Counted from the first letter of the stretch, positions 42,469-53,587 are shown. The stretch: DNA of 64,000 nucleotides from Streptomyces puniciscabiei (GCF_006715785.1 NZ_VFNX01000004.1:186001-250000), one strand, 5' to 3'. Notes: a model not told the origin generated them from the sequence alone. Translations and numbers: made by a program.

Positions 42469-43626
42469 TCAGCCGGGTGCCGGTGCGCCGGCGGTCGTGC
42501 CGTCGCTGATGTGCAGGACCGCGTCCACCGCGCCGAGTGTCGCCCGGTCGAGCGGGAAGTAGCCCTGCCTCGGGTGCGTGTCGGTCCGGGGGCGGGCGGC
42601 CGGGTCCGCGACGGCCGGTTCCAGGCCCCAGGTGGTGATACGGCTCTGGAGGCGGCCCTCGTGGGTGTCCGGGGCGGGGTCCCGGAGCCCCAGAGCCGCA
42701 CTGCGGCCCAGGCTGCCGGCGACGCAGACGTACCGCTCGCCGAGCAGAGAAGCCACGATGGCGCCGGCACCCGACCACTGCGCACTGAGGTCCTCGAGGC
42801 GCCAGGCACTCGCATTGCGCTGCAGGTGGAAGTTGTGCGCGAAGACCAGGGTCGCGCCCCGCTGCTCCTCGATGGCCCGGATGTCCAGGAGGTTCTGGGC
42901 CATCAGCGCGTCGCGGGCGGCGAGCAGGCCGGCTATCCGCGGACTCGGTTCCAGGGGCTGCGCCGACTGCTTGTGGTAGCGCAGCAGGCCGATGCCTGCG
43001 GTGAGATGTGTCCTGGCCCTGAACCAGTCCTCGCGGGAGGTCGCCGCGATCAGTTCGGGGGCGCGTCCGTAGAGCGCGACGTGCATGTCGTCCGCGATCG
43101 ACCGGAGTCGCTCGGCCTCGGCGGTGGCGCCGGGGGACATGGCGTGGTCGAGGATCGCCTCCGGCCGGCTCCACCGTGTGTCGTCGCCGGTGAGTGCCGC
43201 GAGGTCGAGGTCGAGCCCCAGGTAGTCACGCGCGTGCTCCAGATAGGGGCGGGGGCTGGGCGCGCAGGTGTTCTCCAGCGGCGCGTCGAAGCCGTGGAAG
43301 GCCAGGCGTTCGGCCGGCGGCCGGTGCTGGTTGTGGTCGCGCATCCAGCTGACCAGCCGCCTGTTGGCGTCCTGGTCCCCGAAGCCGTGGGAGAAGCCCT
43401 CGCGCATGAGCGCGTCGAGGCTTCCGGCTCCTCCCTGGACGTAGTCGTTCACGGCGAGCGCCGCCACGCGGTCGCTCTCGAGGGCGATCGACCGGAAACC
43501 GCGCTCGGCCAGCTGGGCGAAGAGTTCGTTCCGGATCCGCCCGAAGGCCGGTTCCTGGTGCGTCGGCTCACCCAGTCCCAGGACCTGGCATGACGGGGTG
43601 ACGAAGTCTCGGATGTCCTGACTCAT
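42469..43626 (-). CDS. Erythromycin-esterase-like protein
   Basis: A 385-aa protein of the erythromycin esterase family. The active-site-like motifs are LGLGEPTHQEPAFGRIRNEL (about residues 15-34), ALESDRVAAL (about 47-56), FHGFDAP (about 108) and VFAHNFHLQRN (about 260). Known members hydrolyse the macrolide lactone ring; many Streptomyces homologues are uncharacterised. ATG at 43626 with GAGG. It diverges from a tandem-HTH MerR gene, and both starts are flanked by a shared 13-bp inverted repeat. Confidence 0.85.
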   Translation of the reverse strand: MSQDIRDFVTPSCQVLGLGEPTHQEPAFGRIRNELFAQLAERGFRSIALESDRVAALAVNDYVQGGAGSLDALMREGFSHGFGDQDANRRLVSWMRDHNQHRPPAERLAFHGFDAPLENTCAPSPRPYLEHARDYLGLDLDLAALTGDDTRWSRPEAILDHAMSPGATAEAERLRSIADDMHVALYGRAPELIAATSREDWFRARTHLTAGIGLLRYHKQSAQPLEPSPRIAGLLAARDALMAQNLLDIRAIEEQRGATLVFAHNFHLQRNASAWRLEDLSAQWSGAGAIVASLLGERYVCVAGSLGRSAALGLRDPAPDTHEGRLQSRITTWGLEPAVADPAARPRTDTHPRQGYFPLDRATLGAVDAVLHISDGTTAGAPAPG

Positions 43627-43652
43627 GGGCCTCAATCGTATCCTTGAAAGGA

Positions 43653-43730
43653 CGGTTGAGACTTTGCGGAGGCTCCCTCCCTCATCCGGCCCGTATCACA
43701 TGGTCAGGACCTGCGGTAAAGTCTCAACCG
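43653..43730. promoter_or_regulatory. Pair of 13-bp inverted repeats flanking a divergent promoter region
   Basis: CGGTTGAGACTTT at 43653-43665 and its exact complement AAAGTCTCAACCG at 43718-43730. One arm lies 27 bp before the esterase ATG, the other abuts the MerR GTG. Each arm would be one half-site of a MerR-type regulator with two HTHs. Confidence 0.7.
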
Positions 43731-44477
43731 GTGAGCACCTTGCGACCGGCCGACCTCGCGCGCGAGCACGGCATCTCGACCCAGGCCGTGCGCAACTACG
43801 AGCGGCACGGATTCATCCCGCCCGCCGAGCGCACCCCCAGCGGCTACCGCATCTACACCGAGGTGCACGCGGCAGCGCTCCGCGCCTACCTCTCGCTCGT
43901 CCCGGCCCACGGGTACGCGGCCGCCGGCCAGATCATGAACGCCCTTCACCAAGACGCACTCGACGAGGCCCTGACGATCGTCGACCGCGGCCACGGGCAG
44001 CTGCTCCGCGACCGGGACACCCTCGCCGCGGTACGTACCGCGGTGTCCCACCTGACGGCGGAGTCCGAGGCCGCCCCGGCTCCCGTCCGGGATCCCGGTA
44101 CCCGCACGGTCGGCGAACTCGCGCACCACCTCGGGGTCACACCCGCGACCCTGCGCAACTGGGAGGACGCCGGCATCCTCACCCCCGCCCGGGACCCGGC
44201 CACCGGATACCGCGTCTTCGGTGCCGACGACATCCGTGACGCCGAGCTCGCCCACCTCCTGCGACGCGGAGGTCATCTCCTGGACCACATCGCCGCCGTG
44301 GTCCACCAGATCCGCACGGCGGGCGGCACGGACGCACTCGTGTCCTCACTGGAGGCCTGGCAGAACCAACTCACCGCACAGGGCCTGGCCATGCTGCGCG
44401 CGGCCACACGTCTCGACGCCTACCTGACCCACCTCGATCCTGATGCCGGCAAACGCCTTGCGCCTGGGCCGGGTTGA
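43731..44477 (+). CDS. Tandem-HTH MerR-family regulator (TioE-like)
   Basis: A 248-aa regulator with two complete MerR HTH domains. The first is at residues 1-55 (LRPADLAREHGISTQAVRNY then ERHGFIPPAERTPSGYRIY). The second is at about 125-180 (TVGELAHHLGVTPATLRNWE then DAGILTPARDPATGYRVF). Both carry the R-N-Y/W-E recognition pattern. Such single-chain double-HTH proteins (TioE-like) can bind a dyad without dimerisation. GTG at 43731. It diverges from the erythromycin-esterase-like gene and probably controls it, possibly in response to a macrolide-like ligand. Confidence 0.85.
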   Translation: MSTLRPADLAREHGISTQAVRNYERHGFIPPAERTPSGYRIYTEVHAAALRAYLSLVPAHGYAAAGQIMNALHQDALDEALTIVDRGHGQLLRDRDTLAAVRTAVSHLTAESEAAPAPVRDPGTRTVGELAHHLGVTPATLRNWEDAGILTPARDPATGYRVFGADDIRDAELAHLLRRGGHLLDHIAAVVHQIRTAGGTDALVSSLEAWQNQLTAQGLAMLRAATRLDAYLTHLDPDAGKRLAPGPG

Positions 44478-44636
44478 CGCGATGCTCTTCGCCTTCAAGA
44501 CATCGCCGAAGGGCACCTCGTGGGCAGCCGTGCTCGACGCACGGCGTGCGGCCCAGGTCCGCCGGACGCGCGAGCGAGGTGCTCGGGAAACGCCTTGTCG
44601 GCAGGACGCCGAGACCGGGCTCCTAGAGTGATCCGC

Positions 44637-45308
44637 ATGCCGGTACCCGTACATGCCCTCGCCCACCGTCCCCTGACCGTCGAGGCAGTTGCCGAGTTCG
44701 TCGCTCTGCCCCATGAGCCGCACGTCTCCGACGACGTCGACGCCGTTGACGAGGAGATACGGCGTCGCGGCTGGCACTGGCAGAACGAACTGGTCTGCGA
44801 CTCCTTCCGCACCGCCCATGAGCACGTGGTGTGCTGTGACGGCGTCAGCCCGTTCGGAAGTCCCAAGGCGCGGTACTTCCTCGTCTTCGGCGAGATGCAC
44901 CCCGTCGACCCGGACGACGAGTCCCTGACCAACGGTCCGTGGCTGTCCGGTTATATGGACGGCTGGCAGCAGTTGCCCGGCTGGACCACCCGACGACCCT
45001 GCACGGACCAGGACTGCGAGGCCGTCCTCACCCGGGCGGCGCAGGCGGTGACCGAGTGCCTGGGCGCGGCGGCACAGCGGACGATCGTGTCATCCGCCAC
45101 TGTCGTCACCGGGCCGGCGCTGACCCAGCGCATCTGGCGCACACCCACACACGCCCTCGTGCTCGGGCCGTCGGCCGACAACGGTCCGTACGGCTACCTC
45201 ACCCATCTCCAACTGTCCTGCACGCCACTCACCTGTGGTCCGGACCTGCCCCCGCCGGGCGACGAGGACGGCTTGGCCGAATGGATCACCGCACACGTCG
45301 ACTGGTGA
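44637..45308 (+). CDS. Hypothetical protein
   Basis: A 223-aa soluble protein with no family I recognise. It has DVDAVDEEIRRRGWHWQNEL, a compact PFGSPKARYFLVFGEMHPVD and a Cys pair in PCTDQDCEAV (about residue 119). The C-terminal half contains GPYGYLTHLQLSCTPLTCGP. No signal peptide or membrane helix. ATG at 44637 with an AGAGTGA-like site; codon bias is normal, so it is probably expressed. Confidence 0.65.
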   Translation: MPVPVHALAHRPLTVEAVAEFVALPHEPHVSDDVDAVDEEIRRRGWHWQNELVCDSFRTAHEHVVCCDGVSPFGSPKARYFLVFGEMHPVDPDDESLTNGPWLSGYMDGWQQLPGWTTRRPCTDQDCEAVLTRAAQAVTECLGAAAQRTIVSSATVVTGPALTQRIWRTPTHALVLGPSADNGPYGYLTHLQLSCTPLTCGPDLPPPGDEDGLAEWITAHVDW

Positions 45309-45396
45309 CCTCCGGCTCCCGGAGCGCGCCGAACGGGCCGCCGGCCAGGACCCGTTCACCATCACGCCGAGCTCCTCCGCCGGTACCCTGCCGCAG

Positions 45397-45933
45397 GTGG
45401 GAGTCGGTACCGAACAGACCCGGCTGGTGGTGCTGCGCGGCAACAGCGCCTCGGGCAAGTCGTCCGTCGCGGCGGGCGTCCGCGACCGGTTCGGCCGTGG
45501 GCTCGCCCTGGTGGCACAGGACAACCTCCGCCGGGTCGTCCTGCGAGAGCGGGACCGCCCGGGAGCGGCGAACATCGGCCTGATCGACACCGTGGCCCGC
45601 TATGCCCTGGACGCCTGCTATCACGTGATCGTCGAGGGCATCCTGTACGCCGACCGCTACGGCGACATGCTCGCCCGGCTGCGCGCCGACCACCGGGGGC
45701 CGACCCACGGCTACTACCTCGACGTGCCGTTCGAGGAAAGCCTCGCCCGGCACGCCACCAAGCCGATCGCCGGCCACGTGGGCGAGGCCGACCTGCGGGA
45801 CTGGTACCGGCAGCGCGACCTGCTGCCCGGGGGAGTGGAGACCGTCATCGGCGCCGACAGCACCCTGCTGGAGACGGTCGAGCGCATCATGAGCGACACC
45901 GGACTGGCCGGCCTTCCACCCCGCGCCTTCTGA
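45397..45933 (+). CDS. P-loop kinase (AAA_33/zeta-toxin-like)
   Basis: A 178-aa NTPase or kinase. Walker A is LRGNSASGKSSVAAGVRDRF (about residues 13-32). A later motif VIVEGILYADRYGDML resembles the substrate-binding region of small-molecule kinases, and DVPFEESLARHATKP (about 110) the lid. It could phosphorylate a nucleotide, sugar or antibiotic; zeta toxins share the fold but no antitoxin gene is adjacent. GTG 45397 was chosen just before the domain; no ribosome binding site is evident and an earlier start is possible. Confidence 0.75.
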   Translation: MGVGTEQTRLVVLRGNSASGKSSVAAGVRDRFGRGLALVAQDNLRRVVLRERDRPGAANIGLIDTVARYALDACYHVIVEGILYADRYGDMLARLRADHRGPTHGYYLDVPFEESLARHATKPIAGHVGEADLRDWYRQRDLLPGGVETVIGADSTLLETVERIMSDTGLAGLPPRAF

Positions 45934-46031
45934 CCGCGCCCCTGCGCCCGCCGCCGGGCCGCGGCACCACCGCGGCGCGCACCGTCTCCTGCCGCAGGGC
46001 ACCCGGCGTGCCCCCCGGTCGACGGAATCCG

Positions 46032-46955
46032 TCAGGCGTCGGCGGCAGGGGCGTGGAAGTAGTGGCCCTTGTCCAGGTCTTCCAGGAGACCCGGTCGGGT
46101 CGGCTTCCAGTCCAGCAGTTCACGGGTCAGCGCGCTCGACGCGGGGACGTCGAGGCCGTAGAAACCGGCCAGCCAGCCGAAGTGCCCGGCCGCCGCCTCG
46201 GGTGGCAGGGAGACCACCGGTACGTCGAGGTGCCGGCCGATCACCTCGGCGACATCACGGAGCGCGATGCCCTCCTCCGCGACCCCGTGCAACACCGATC
46301 CGGCCGGGGCGTGTTCGACCGCCAGGCGGAAAAGGCGCGCGGCGTCGAGGCGGTGGACGGCCGGCCAGCGGTTGGCGCCGTCGCCGAGGTAGGCGGAGAC
46401 GCCCTTCTCGCGGGCGAGGGCGACCAGCATCGCCATGAATCCGTTGTCTCCCTCGCCGTGACAGGTCGGCGAGAGCCGCACCACGGAGGAGCGGATGCCG
46501 CGCGGGGCGAACGCGAGCGCCTCCTGTGCGGTGACGGCGCGGAGGTGGACCGGTGAGCCGTCGGGCGTGGGCGTGTCCCGCTCGGTCGCCGCCCGCCCGA
46601 GTGCGAGGCCGGCCAGGCCGGAGGCGAGGACGAAGGGCCGGTCGGTGCCCGCGAGCGCCTCGCCGAAGACGTCGACGGCGCGGCGGTCGGCCTCGGCGGC
46701 GCCCTTGAAGTCGCCGCCGAAGGCGATGTCGTGCTTGAAGGCGAGATGGATCACCCCGTCCGACGCGGCGGCCGCGTCCCGCAGCAGGTCGAGGTCGTCG
46801 ACGGTGCCGCGAACGACCTCCGCGCCCAACGCGGTGAGCGCGGCGGCGGACGCTTCGGAGCGGGCGAGCCCGAGGACCTGGTGTCCCGCGTCGATGAGCT
46901 CGGGTACGACGGCGGATCCGATCCAGCCGGAGGCGCCGGTGACGAAGATGCGCAT
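46032..46955 (-). CDS. NAD-dependent epimerase/NmrA-like SDR
   Basis: A 307-aa extended SDR. MRIFVTGASGWIGSAVVPEL at residues 1-20 binds NAD(P) (GASGWIG). AEVVRGTVDD carries a nucleotide-binding Asp and VIHLAFKHD the substrate region. The typical YxxxK is not obvious, so it may be a non-catalytic or atypical member. ATG 46955 was chosen; the in-frame upstream ATG at 46991 would lie inside an operator. It diverges from a TetR gene (47040) with two operator copies between. Confidence 0.8.
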   Translation of the reverse strand: MRIFVTGASGWIGSAVVPELIDAGHQVLGLARSEASAAALTALGAEVVRGTVDDLDLLRDAAAASDGVIHLAFKHDIAFGGDFKGAAEADRRAVDVFGEALAGTDRPFVLASGLAGLALGRAATERDTPTPDGSPVHLRAVTAQEALAFAPRGIRSSVVRLSPTCHGEGDNGFMAMLVALAREKGVSAYLGDGANRWPAVHRLDAARLFRLAVEHAPAGSVLHGVAEEGIALRDVAEVIGRHLDVPVVSLPPEAAAGHFGWLAGFYGLDVPASSALTRELLDWKPTRPGLLEDLDKGHYFHAPAADA

Positions 46956-46972
46956 GGGAGACCCCAGACGAT

Positions 46973-47025
46973 TGATGTCAGTGACTGTCATAGACGCTAC
47001 ACCCTGATGTCAGTCCCTGTCATCA
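46973..47025. promoter_or_regulatory. Two TetR-type operators, 32 bp apart
   Basis: TGATGTCAG-TGA-CTGTCATAG at 46973-46993 and TGATGTCAG-TCC-CTGTCATCA at 47005-47025. Both are near-palindromes (TGATG-N-CAG...CTG-N-CATCA). The 32-bp offset is about three DNA turns. They sit in the divergent SDR/TetR region and are the likely sites of the adjacent TetR protein. Confidence 0.8.
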
Positions 47026-47039
47026 CGTAGGATCCCGGC

Positions 47040-47606
47040 ATGGGTAGATGGGAGCCGGACGCGCGAGGACGCCTGGCGCAAGCCGCACTGGAGCTCTATG
47101 CCGAGCACGGCTACGAGCAGACCACCGTGGCCCAGATCGCCAAGCGGGCCGGGCTCACGGAGCGGACCTTCTTCCGGCACTACGCCGACAAGCGCGAGGT
47201 CCTCTTCGCGGGCGCGGGTGAACTGGAGGACCTGATCGTGCGGGCGGTCGCCGGTGCCCCGGAGGCAGCGGTGCCGCTCGACGCACTGTCCGCCGGGCTG
47301 GAGGCGGTCGCCGAGCTGTTCGCCGACCGGCGGGAGTTCGCGCGCCGGCGCCATGCCGTGATCACCGCGAACGCCGAGCTCCGGGAGCGCGAGCTGATCA
47401 AACTGGCCTCGATGGCGGCCGCCCTCGCCGGTACCCTGCGCGGCCGTGGTGTCGCGGAGCCGACCGCGAGCCTCGCCGCCGAGGCGGGGGTCGCCGTCTT
47501 CAAGGTCGCCTTCGAACGCTGGATCGCACCGGGCGAGGAACGTCCGATGCGGCAGCTGATCCGGGAGTCACTGACCGAACTGAAGGCTGTGGCCTCGGGC
47601 GCCTAG
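47040..47606 (+). CDS. TetR-family transcriptional regulator
   Basis: A 188-aa regulator with HTH at about residues 10-55 (LAQAALELYAEHGYEQTTVA then QIAKRAGLTERTFFRHYADK), and a C-terminal MftR-like helical region. ATG at 47040, 14 nt after the second operator. It is the probable repressor of the divergent SDR gene and of itself. Confidence 0.9.
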   Translation: MGRWEPDARGRLAQAALELYAEHGYEQTTVAQIAKRAGLTERTFFRHYADKREVLFAGAGELEDLIVRAVAGAPEAAVPLDALSAGLEAVAELFADRREFARRRHAVITANAELRERELIKLASMAAALAGTLRGRGVAEPTASLAAEAGVAVFKVAFERWIAPGEERPMRQLIRESLTELKAVASGA

Positions 47607-47905
47607 GACATGTTCCTTTGGGGGCCGGTCAGTTGATCGGATGTGTCCGTCCGGTCAGTGATCACCAGACCGCTCGCCGAAGGGCCGTCGGATCCGCCCG
47701 GCACGAAGAAGGCGGTGGCCGAAGCCGACGCGCACAGGGGCCGCAGGGCCAGGTAGTTCACCCGCCGCCGCCCGGTGTCGTAGTCGCCGACCGGCGTCGT
47801 GCGGCAGGTCATGATGGCGGCCTCGGTGACGCCGACCAGGGCGCGTACGGCGGTGATCGCCCCCAGCGAGTCCAGCCACGGCCGGAACTCGCGTGCCCGG
47901 GCCGG
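47603..47905 (-). pseudogene. 5'-truncated gene fragment of unknown family
   Basis: About 100 leftward codons with strong G/C third-position bias encode FRPWLDSLGAITAVRALVGV, TEAAIMTCRTTPVGDYDTG and RRRVNYLALRPLCASASATA before a stop at 47603. Upstream of about 47905 the bias vanishes and no start codon or ribosome binding site is present. It is probably the 3' remnant of a larger gene; no family recognised. The remaining gap to the next gene (to 48004) has no feature. Confidence 0.45.
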
Positions 47906-48004
47906 GACTCGGCTTGACGTTCCGATAACGATCCACCGGCGATCCGCACACTGTTTCTTGGAACTCGGCACACTTTTCCATGGAACATACATACGATCCT
48001 GCCT

Positions 48005-49663
48005 ATGAACAGAGCTGTGAAGATCGGCCTCGCCGGTACCTGCACCGCGCTGCTCGCCCTCGGGGGGATCGGTATCTACAACATCGCGCACAGCCTGGCC
48101 TCGGGCTCCGCGGGTGACACGGGCTCCCAGGACGCGCGCGCATTCGACCCTTCGGCGCTGTCGAGCACGCCCCCGTCGGACGCCGAGGCGGTGAAGCGGG
48201 CCCGCGCGTTCCTGGACAGCTGGTCCCAGCAGCAGGTGGACGGCGCGGCGGGCGAGACCGACGTACCGGGCACGGCCGCGCAGGCGCTGCGGGACTACGC
48301 GGACGGCCTGCACCTGAAGAAGCTGTCGTTCGGTCACCTCGTGTCGGTGGGCCCCTCGTCGGTCACCGCGGGCGCCACCAAGGTCACCTTCGACGTGACC
48401 GCTCAGGTCGCGGGCGGCACCTGGAGCTACCCCAGCGCGGTGGCCGTGCTGAAGAGCACGAACGGCCACTCGGCGGTCCACTGGAACAACTCGGTGCTCT
48501 ATCCCGGCCTGACCGACGGCCAGTCGCTGACCGCGGGCACGCTGCCGGCCGGCGCGGGCGGCACCAAGGTCGTGGCGAGCGACGGCAAGACCGATCTGTC
48601 CGGCTTCGCGTCACTGCGGGACATCGCGGCCACGATCGGCAAGAACGCCAAGCCCACGGGCGGCACCCCGGGCACGGGCGTGGCCGTCGTCGACGCCGGC
48701 GGAGCGGGCGTGAAGACGCTGAAGGTCTTCGTCAAGGGCCGCCCGGCCGTCGTCCGGACAACCATCGACGCCGGCCTCCAGGCGGTGGCTGAGCGCGCCG
48801 TGCAGGATGCCCACCTCCAGCAGAAGCCCGCCGGTACCGTGGCACTGGACTGGCGCAACGGTCACATCCTCGCGATCGCTCACTCCGGCGACGACGGCGA
48901 CATCGCCATCAACGGCATCAAGTCCCCCGGCTCCACGATGAAGATCATCACCTCGGCGGCCCTCTTCGACAAGGCGGGTCTCACACCGAGCAGCCCGGCG
49001 CCGTGCACGGACTCGCTGACGGCCAACAGCCAGTTGTTCCACAACGACTCCGGCGTGCGGGCCAACCCGGGCGCCTCGCTCGCCCAGGCCTTCACGGTGT
49101 CCTGCAACACCTCCTTCATCAAGGACGGCTTCCACTACCTCGTGCAGGGCGGCGACGCCTCCGCGCTGCACGACGAGGCCGTGAACGTCTTCGGCATGGG
49201 CAGCTGGTCCATCGGCGGGGGAGTCGCCACCACCGACCCGAGCATCCCGCCGGACGTACAGGGCGGCGACCAGGCGGCCCAGTTCATCGGCCAGGGCAAG
49301 GCCACCGCCACCCCACTGTTCATGGCGTCGGTGGCGGCCACCGTCCGGGGCGGCGGTTTCCAGCAGCCGGTCATCCTGCCGGAACAGCACCAGGAGACGG
49401 TGGCCCGGCCCATCTCCGCCCGTACGGCCGGCTATCTGCAGTCGATGATGCGCGACGTGGCCACCAGCGGCACGGCGGCACCGCGCCTCGGCGGACTGAC
49501 GGGTGTCGGCGCCAAGACCGGCACCGCGGAGGAAGGCGACCACACCAACGGCTGGCTGACCGCCTACAACTCCCGCATCTCGGTCGCGGCGCTCGTCGAG
49601 GGCGGCAGCTCGGGCGTGGACTCAGCGGGGTATGTCGTACGACGGCTGCTGACCGGCAGCTGA
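48005..49663 (+). CDS. Penicillin-binding transpeptidase with NTF2-like N-domain
   Basis: A 552-aa membrane-anchored D,D-transpeptidase. Residues 8-30 form a single N-terminal helix, followed by an NTF2-like domain (about 60-170) as in MecA-type PBPs. The transpeptidase domain has all three motifs: SxxK as SPGSTMKI (about 302), SxN as SCNTS (about 363) and KTG as GAKTGTAEEG (about 505). It cross-links peptidoglycan and is targeted by beta-lactams. ATG at 48005. It is smaller than standard class B PBPs and has no dimerisation domain, as in actinobacterial PBPs of the PbpA type. Confidence 0.87.
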   Translation: MNRAVKIGLAGTCTALLALGGIGIYNIAHSLASGSAGDTGSQDARAFDPSALSSTPPSDAEAVKRARAFLDSWSQQQVDGAAGETDVPGTAAQALRDYADGLHLKKLSFGHLVSVGPSSVTAGATKVTFDVTAQVAGGTWSYPSAVAVLKSTNGHSAVHWNNSVLYPGLTDGQSLTAGTLPAGAGGTKVVASDGKTDLSGFASLRDIAATIGKNAKPTGGTPGTGVAVVDAGGAGVKTLKVFVKGRPAVVRTTIDAGLQAVAERAVQDAHLQQKPAGTVALDWRNGHILAIAHSGDDGDIAINGIKSPGSTMKIITSAALFDKAGLTPSSPAPCTDSLTANSQLFHNDSGVRANPGASLAQAFTVSCNTSFIKDGFHYLVQGGDASALHDEAVNVFGMGSWSIGGGVATTDPSIPPDVQGGDQAAQFIGQGKATATPLFMASVAATVRGGGFQQPVILPEQHQETVARPISARTAGYLQSMMRDVATSGTAAPRLGGLTGVGAKTGTAEEGDHTNGWLTAYNSRISVAALVEGGSSGVDSAGYVVRRLLTGS

Positions 49664-49772
49664 CCCCCGGCCCCTCGGCAGGGTGGTCACTCCTCCTGCC
49701 AGAGGGTCTCGTCGGCGGCAGCCGACATGCCGCCACCGGCCGGCGGGCGGTGTCGTCCCGCCGGTCACGCGC

Positions 49773-50441
49773 TCACTCGGTGACCAGGGCGAGGGTGAAG
49801 CCGTCGTAGCCCTTCGAGCCGACCGTCTGGAGGGTGGTGGCGGTCAACCGCGGGTGCCCGGCGATGAGTTCGGTGAAGCGGCGTACGCCCTGGACACGCG
49901 GGTCGTCACTGTCCGCGTCGGTGACCGCCCCCTCGCGGACCACGTTGTCGCCGACGATGACGCTCCCGGGCCGGCTGAGCCTCAGGGCCCACTCGAGGTA
50001 CTCCGGGTTGGAGGGCTTGTCGGCGTCGATGAAGACCAGGTCGAAGGGCCCGGCTTCCTCGGCCGCGAGGACGGGAAGCGTGTCCTGGGCCCTGCCGACG
50101 CGGATGTCGACGATGTGGTCCAGCCCGGCACGGGCGATGTTGGCGGTGGCGACGGCGGCGTAGTGCGGGTCGCTCTCCAGGCTGACCAGGCGGCCGTCGT
50201 CCGGCAGGGCCCGGGCGAGCCAGATGGTGCTGTAGCCGCCCAGGGTGCCGATCTCCAGGATGCGGCGGGCGCCCCGGATCCGGGCCAGTAGGTGGAGCAG
50301 CTTGCCCTGGTTGGGGGCCACCTGTATCGCCGGGAGCCCCGCGGCGTCGCTGTCCCCGGCGGCCGAGAGCAGGGCGTCGTCCTCCGGCACGAGCAGCGCG
50401 TTGAAGTAGTCGTCGACAGCGGTCCACGTCTGCTGGGGCAT
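49773..50441 (-). CDS. O-methyltransferase (COMT-like, class I)
   Basis: A 222-aa SAM-dependent O-methyltransferase. Motif I is ILEIGTLGGYSTIWLARALP (about residues 61-80), with LVSLESDPHYAAVA (about 86), VFIDADKPSNPEYLEW (about 133) that includes metal-binding Asp residues, and VGDNVV (about 161). It resembles catechol- or caffeoyl-CoA-type enzymes that need divalent metal. ATG at 50441. It diverges from an HxlR-peroxiredoxin regulator across a dyad at 50464-50488 and is probably controlled by it. Confidence 0.9.
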   Translation of the reverse strand: MPQQTWTAVDDYFNALLVPEDDALLSAAGDSDAAGLPAIQVAPNQGKLLHLLARIRGARRILEIGTLGGYSTIWLARALPDDGRLVSLESDPHYAAVATANIARAGLDHIVDIRVGRAQDTLPVLAAEEAGPFDLVFIDADKPSNPEYLEWALRLSRPGSVIVGDNVVREGAVTDADSDDPRVQGVRRFTELIAGHPRLTATTLQTVGSKGYDGFTLALVTE

Positions 50442-50463
50442 AGTGAGTTCCCTTTCGATACTT

Positions 50464-50488
50464 ACTAAGTTCCGAATGGGAACCTACT
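50464..50488. promoter_or_regulatory. HxlR-type dyad between O-methyltransferase and regulator genes
   Basis: ACTAAGTTCC-N5-GGAACCTACT is an imperfect inverted repeat (8 of 10 positions). TACTAT at 50485-50490 is a -10-like box for the rightward gene. The dyad lies about 48 bp before the regulator ATG and 23 bp before the methyltransferase ATG, so it could act on both. Confidence 0.65.
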
Positions 50489-50535
50489 ATCGGGATCCGG
50501 CGGCGTGTCAATGGCCTTGTCCCGGGAGGGCGACG

Positions 50536-52936
<2,401 letters not shown>

Positions 52937-52968
52937 CCCCGTCTCACCGGCCGTACACCCTTGGGCAA

Positions 52969-53001
52969 CGGGCCCCGTCGGTTCACCCCCGACGGGGCCC
53001 G
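52969..53001 (+). terminator. Terminator hairpin of argG
   Basis: CGGGCCCCGTCGG and its exact complement flank a 7-nt loop, 33 nt after the stop. It has no U-tract. Confidence 0.75.
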
Positions 53002-53035
53002 CCGCCGTACGCCCGTCGTCTGAGAACCTGGTCGC

Positions 53036-53573
53036 ATGGGTGTCGACGAGCGAGTGGGGGCGGAGCCGGTCGTGGCACCGGTCACGGAGGGGGACCGGCC
53101 TGGCTGCGTGAGCTGTTCACCGCCCGATGGGGCGGGACAGTCTCGGTGAGCCGGGGGGGGTGGCCCATGACACGACCGCCCTGCCCGCGTTCGTGGCGAA
53201 GCTGCACGGGGAACGGGTCGGAGCGGTGACCTACCGCCCGGACGGGGACGAGTGCGAACTCGTCACGCTCGACTCCGCGCGGCAGCGAGCAGGGGTGGGA
53301 ACCGCGCTCGTCGACGCCGTGGTGCGCGCGGCGCGTGCCGCGGGTGCCGGGCGCCTCTGGTGGGTGACGACGAACGACAATGTACGGGCCCTGCGGTTCT
53401 ATCAGCGTTACGGCTTCGACCTCGTCGCCCTCCACCGGGACGCCGTCGCCCGGTCCCGGGCGCTGAAACCGGCCATCCCGCGGCTCGGCATGGATGGCAT
53501 TCCGGTCCGGCACGAGCTCGAACTCGAACTCGAACTCCGCCTCTCCTCAGGCGGTCCCGAGGGCGGCCGCTGA
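53036..53573 (+). pseudogene. GNAT acetyltransferase gene with two frameshifts near the start
   Basis: The protein is recovered by joining three frames. From ATG 53036: MGVDERVGAEPVVAPVTEGDR. After a one-base loss near 53099: WLRELFTARWGGTVSVSRG. After another one-base loss in the run of eight G at 53153-53160: VAHDTTALPAFVAKLHGERV, then the GNAT core GVGTALVDAVVRAARAAGAG and ALRFYQRYGFDLV. The rest is intact to 53573. Each break is a single base, one in a G homopolymer, so a sequencing or assembly error is possible for at least the second. As written, only translation from ATG 53127 would give the core. Confidence 0.75.
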
Positions 53574-53587
53574 GCCTCTCGTACCCT

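Noticed and set aside
44443..44631. 62-aa open frame overlapping the end of the tandem MerR gene
   Set aside because: Overlaps a better-supported gene, has Arg-rich composition, no ribosome binding site and no homology I recognise.
45397..45933. Zeta toxin of a toxin-antitoxin pair
   Set aside because: Only the P-loop kinase fold is shared; no small antitoxin gene precedes it.
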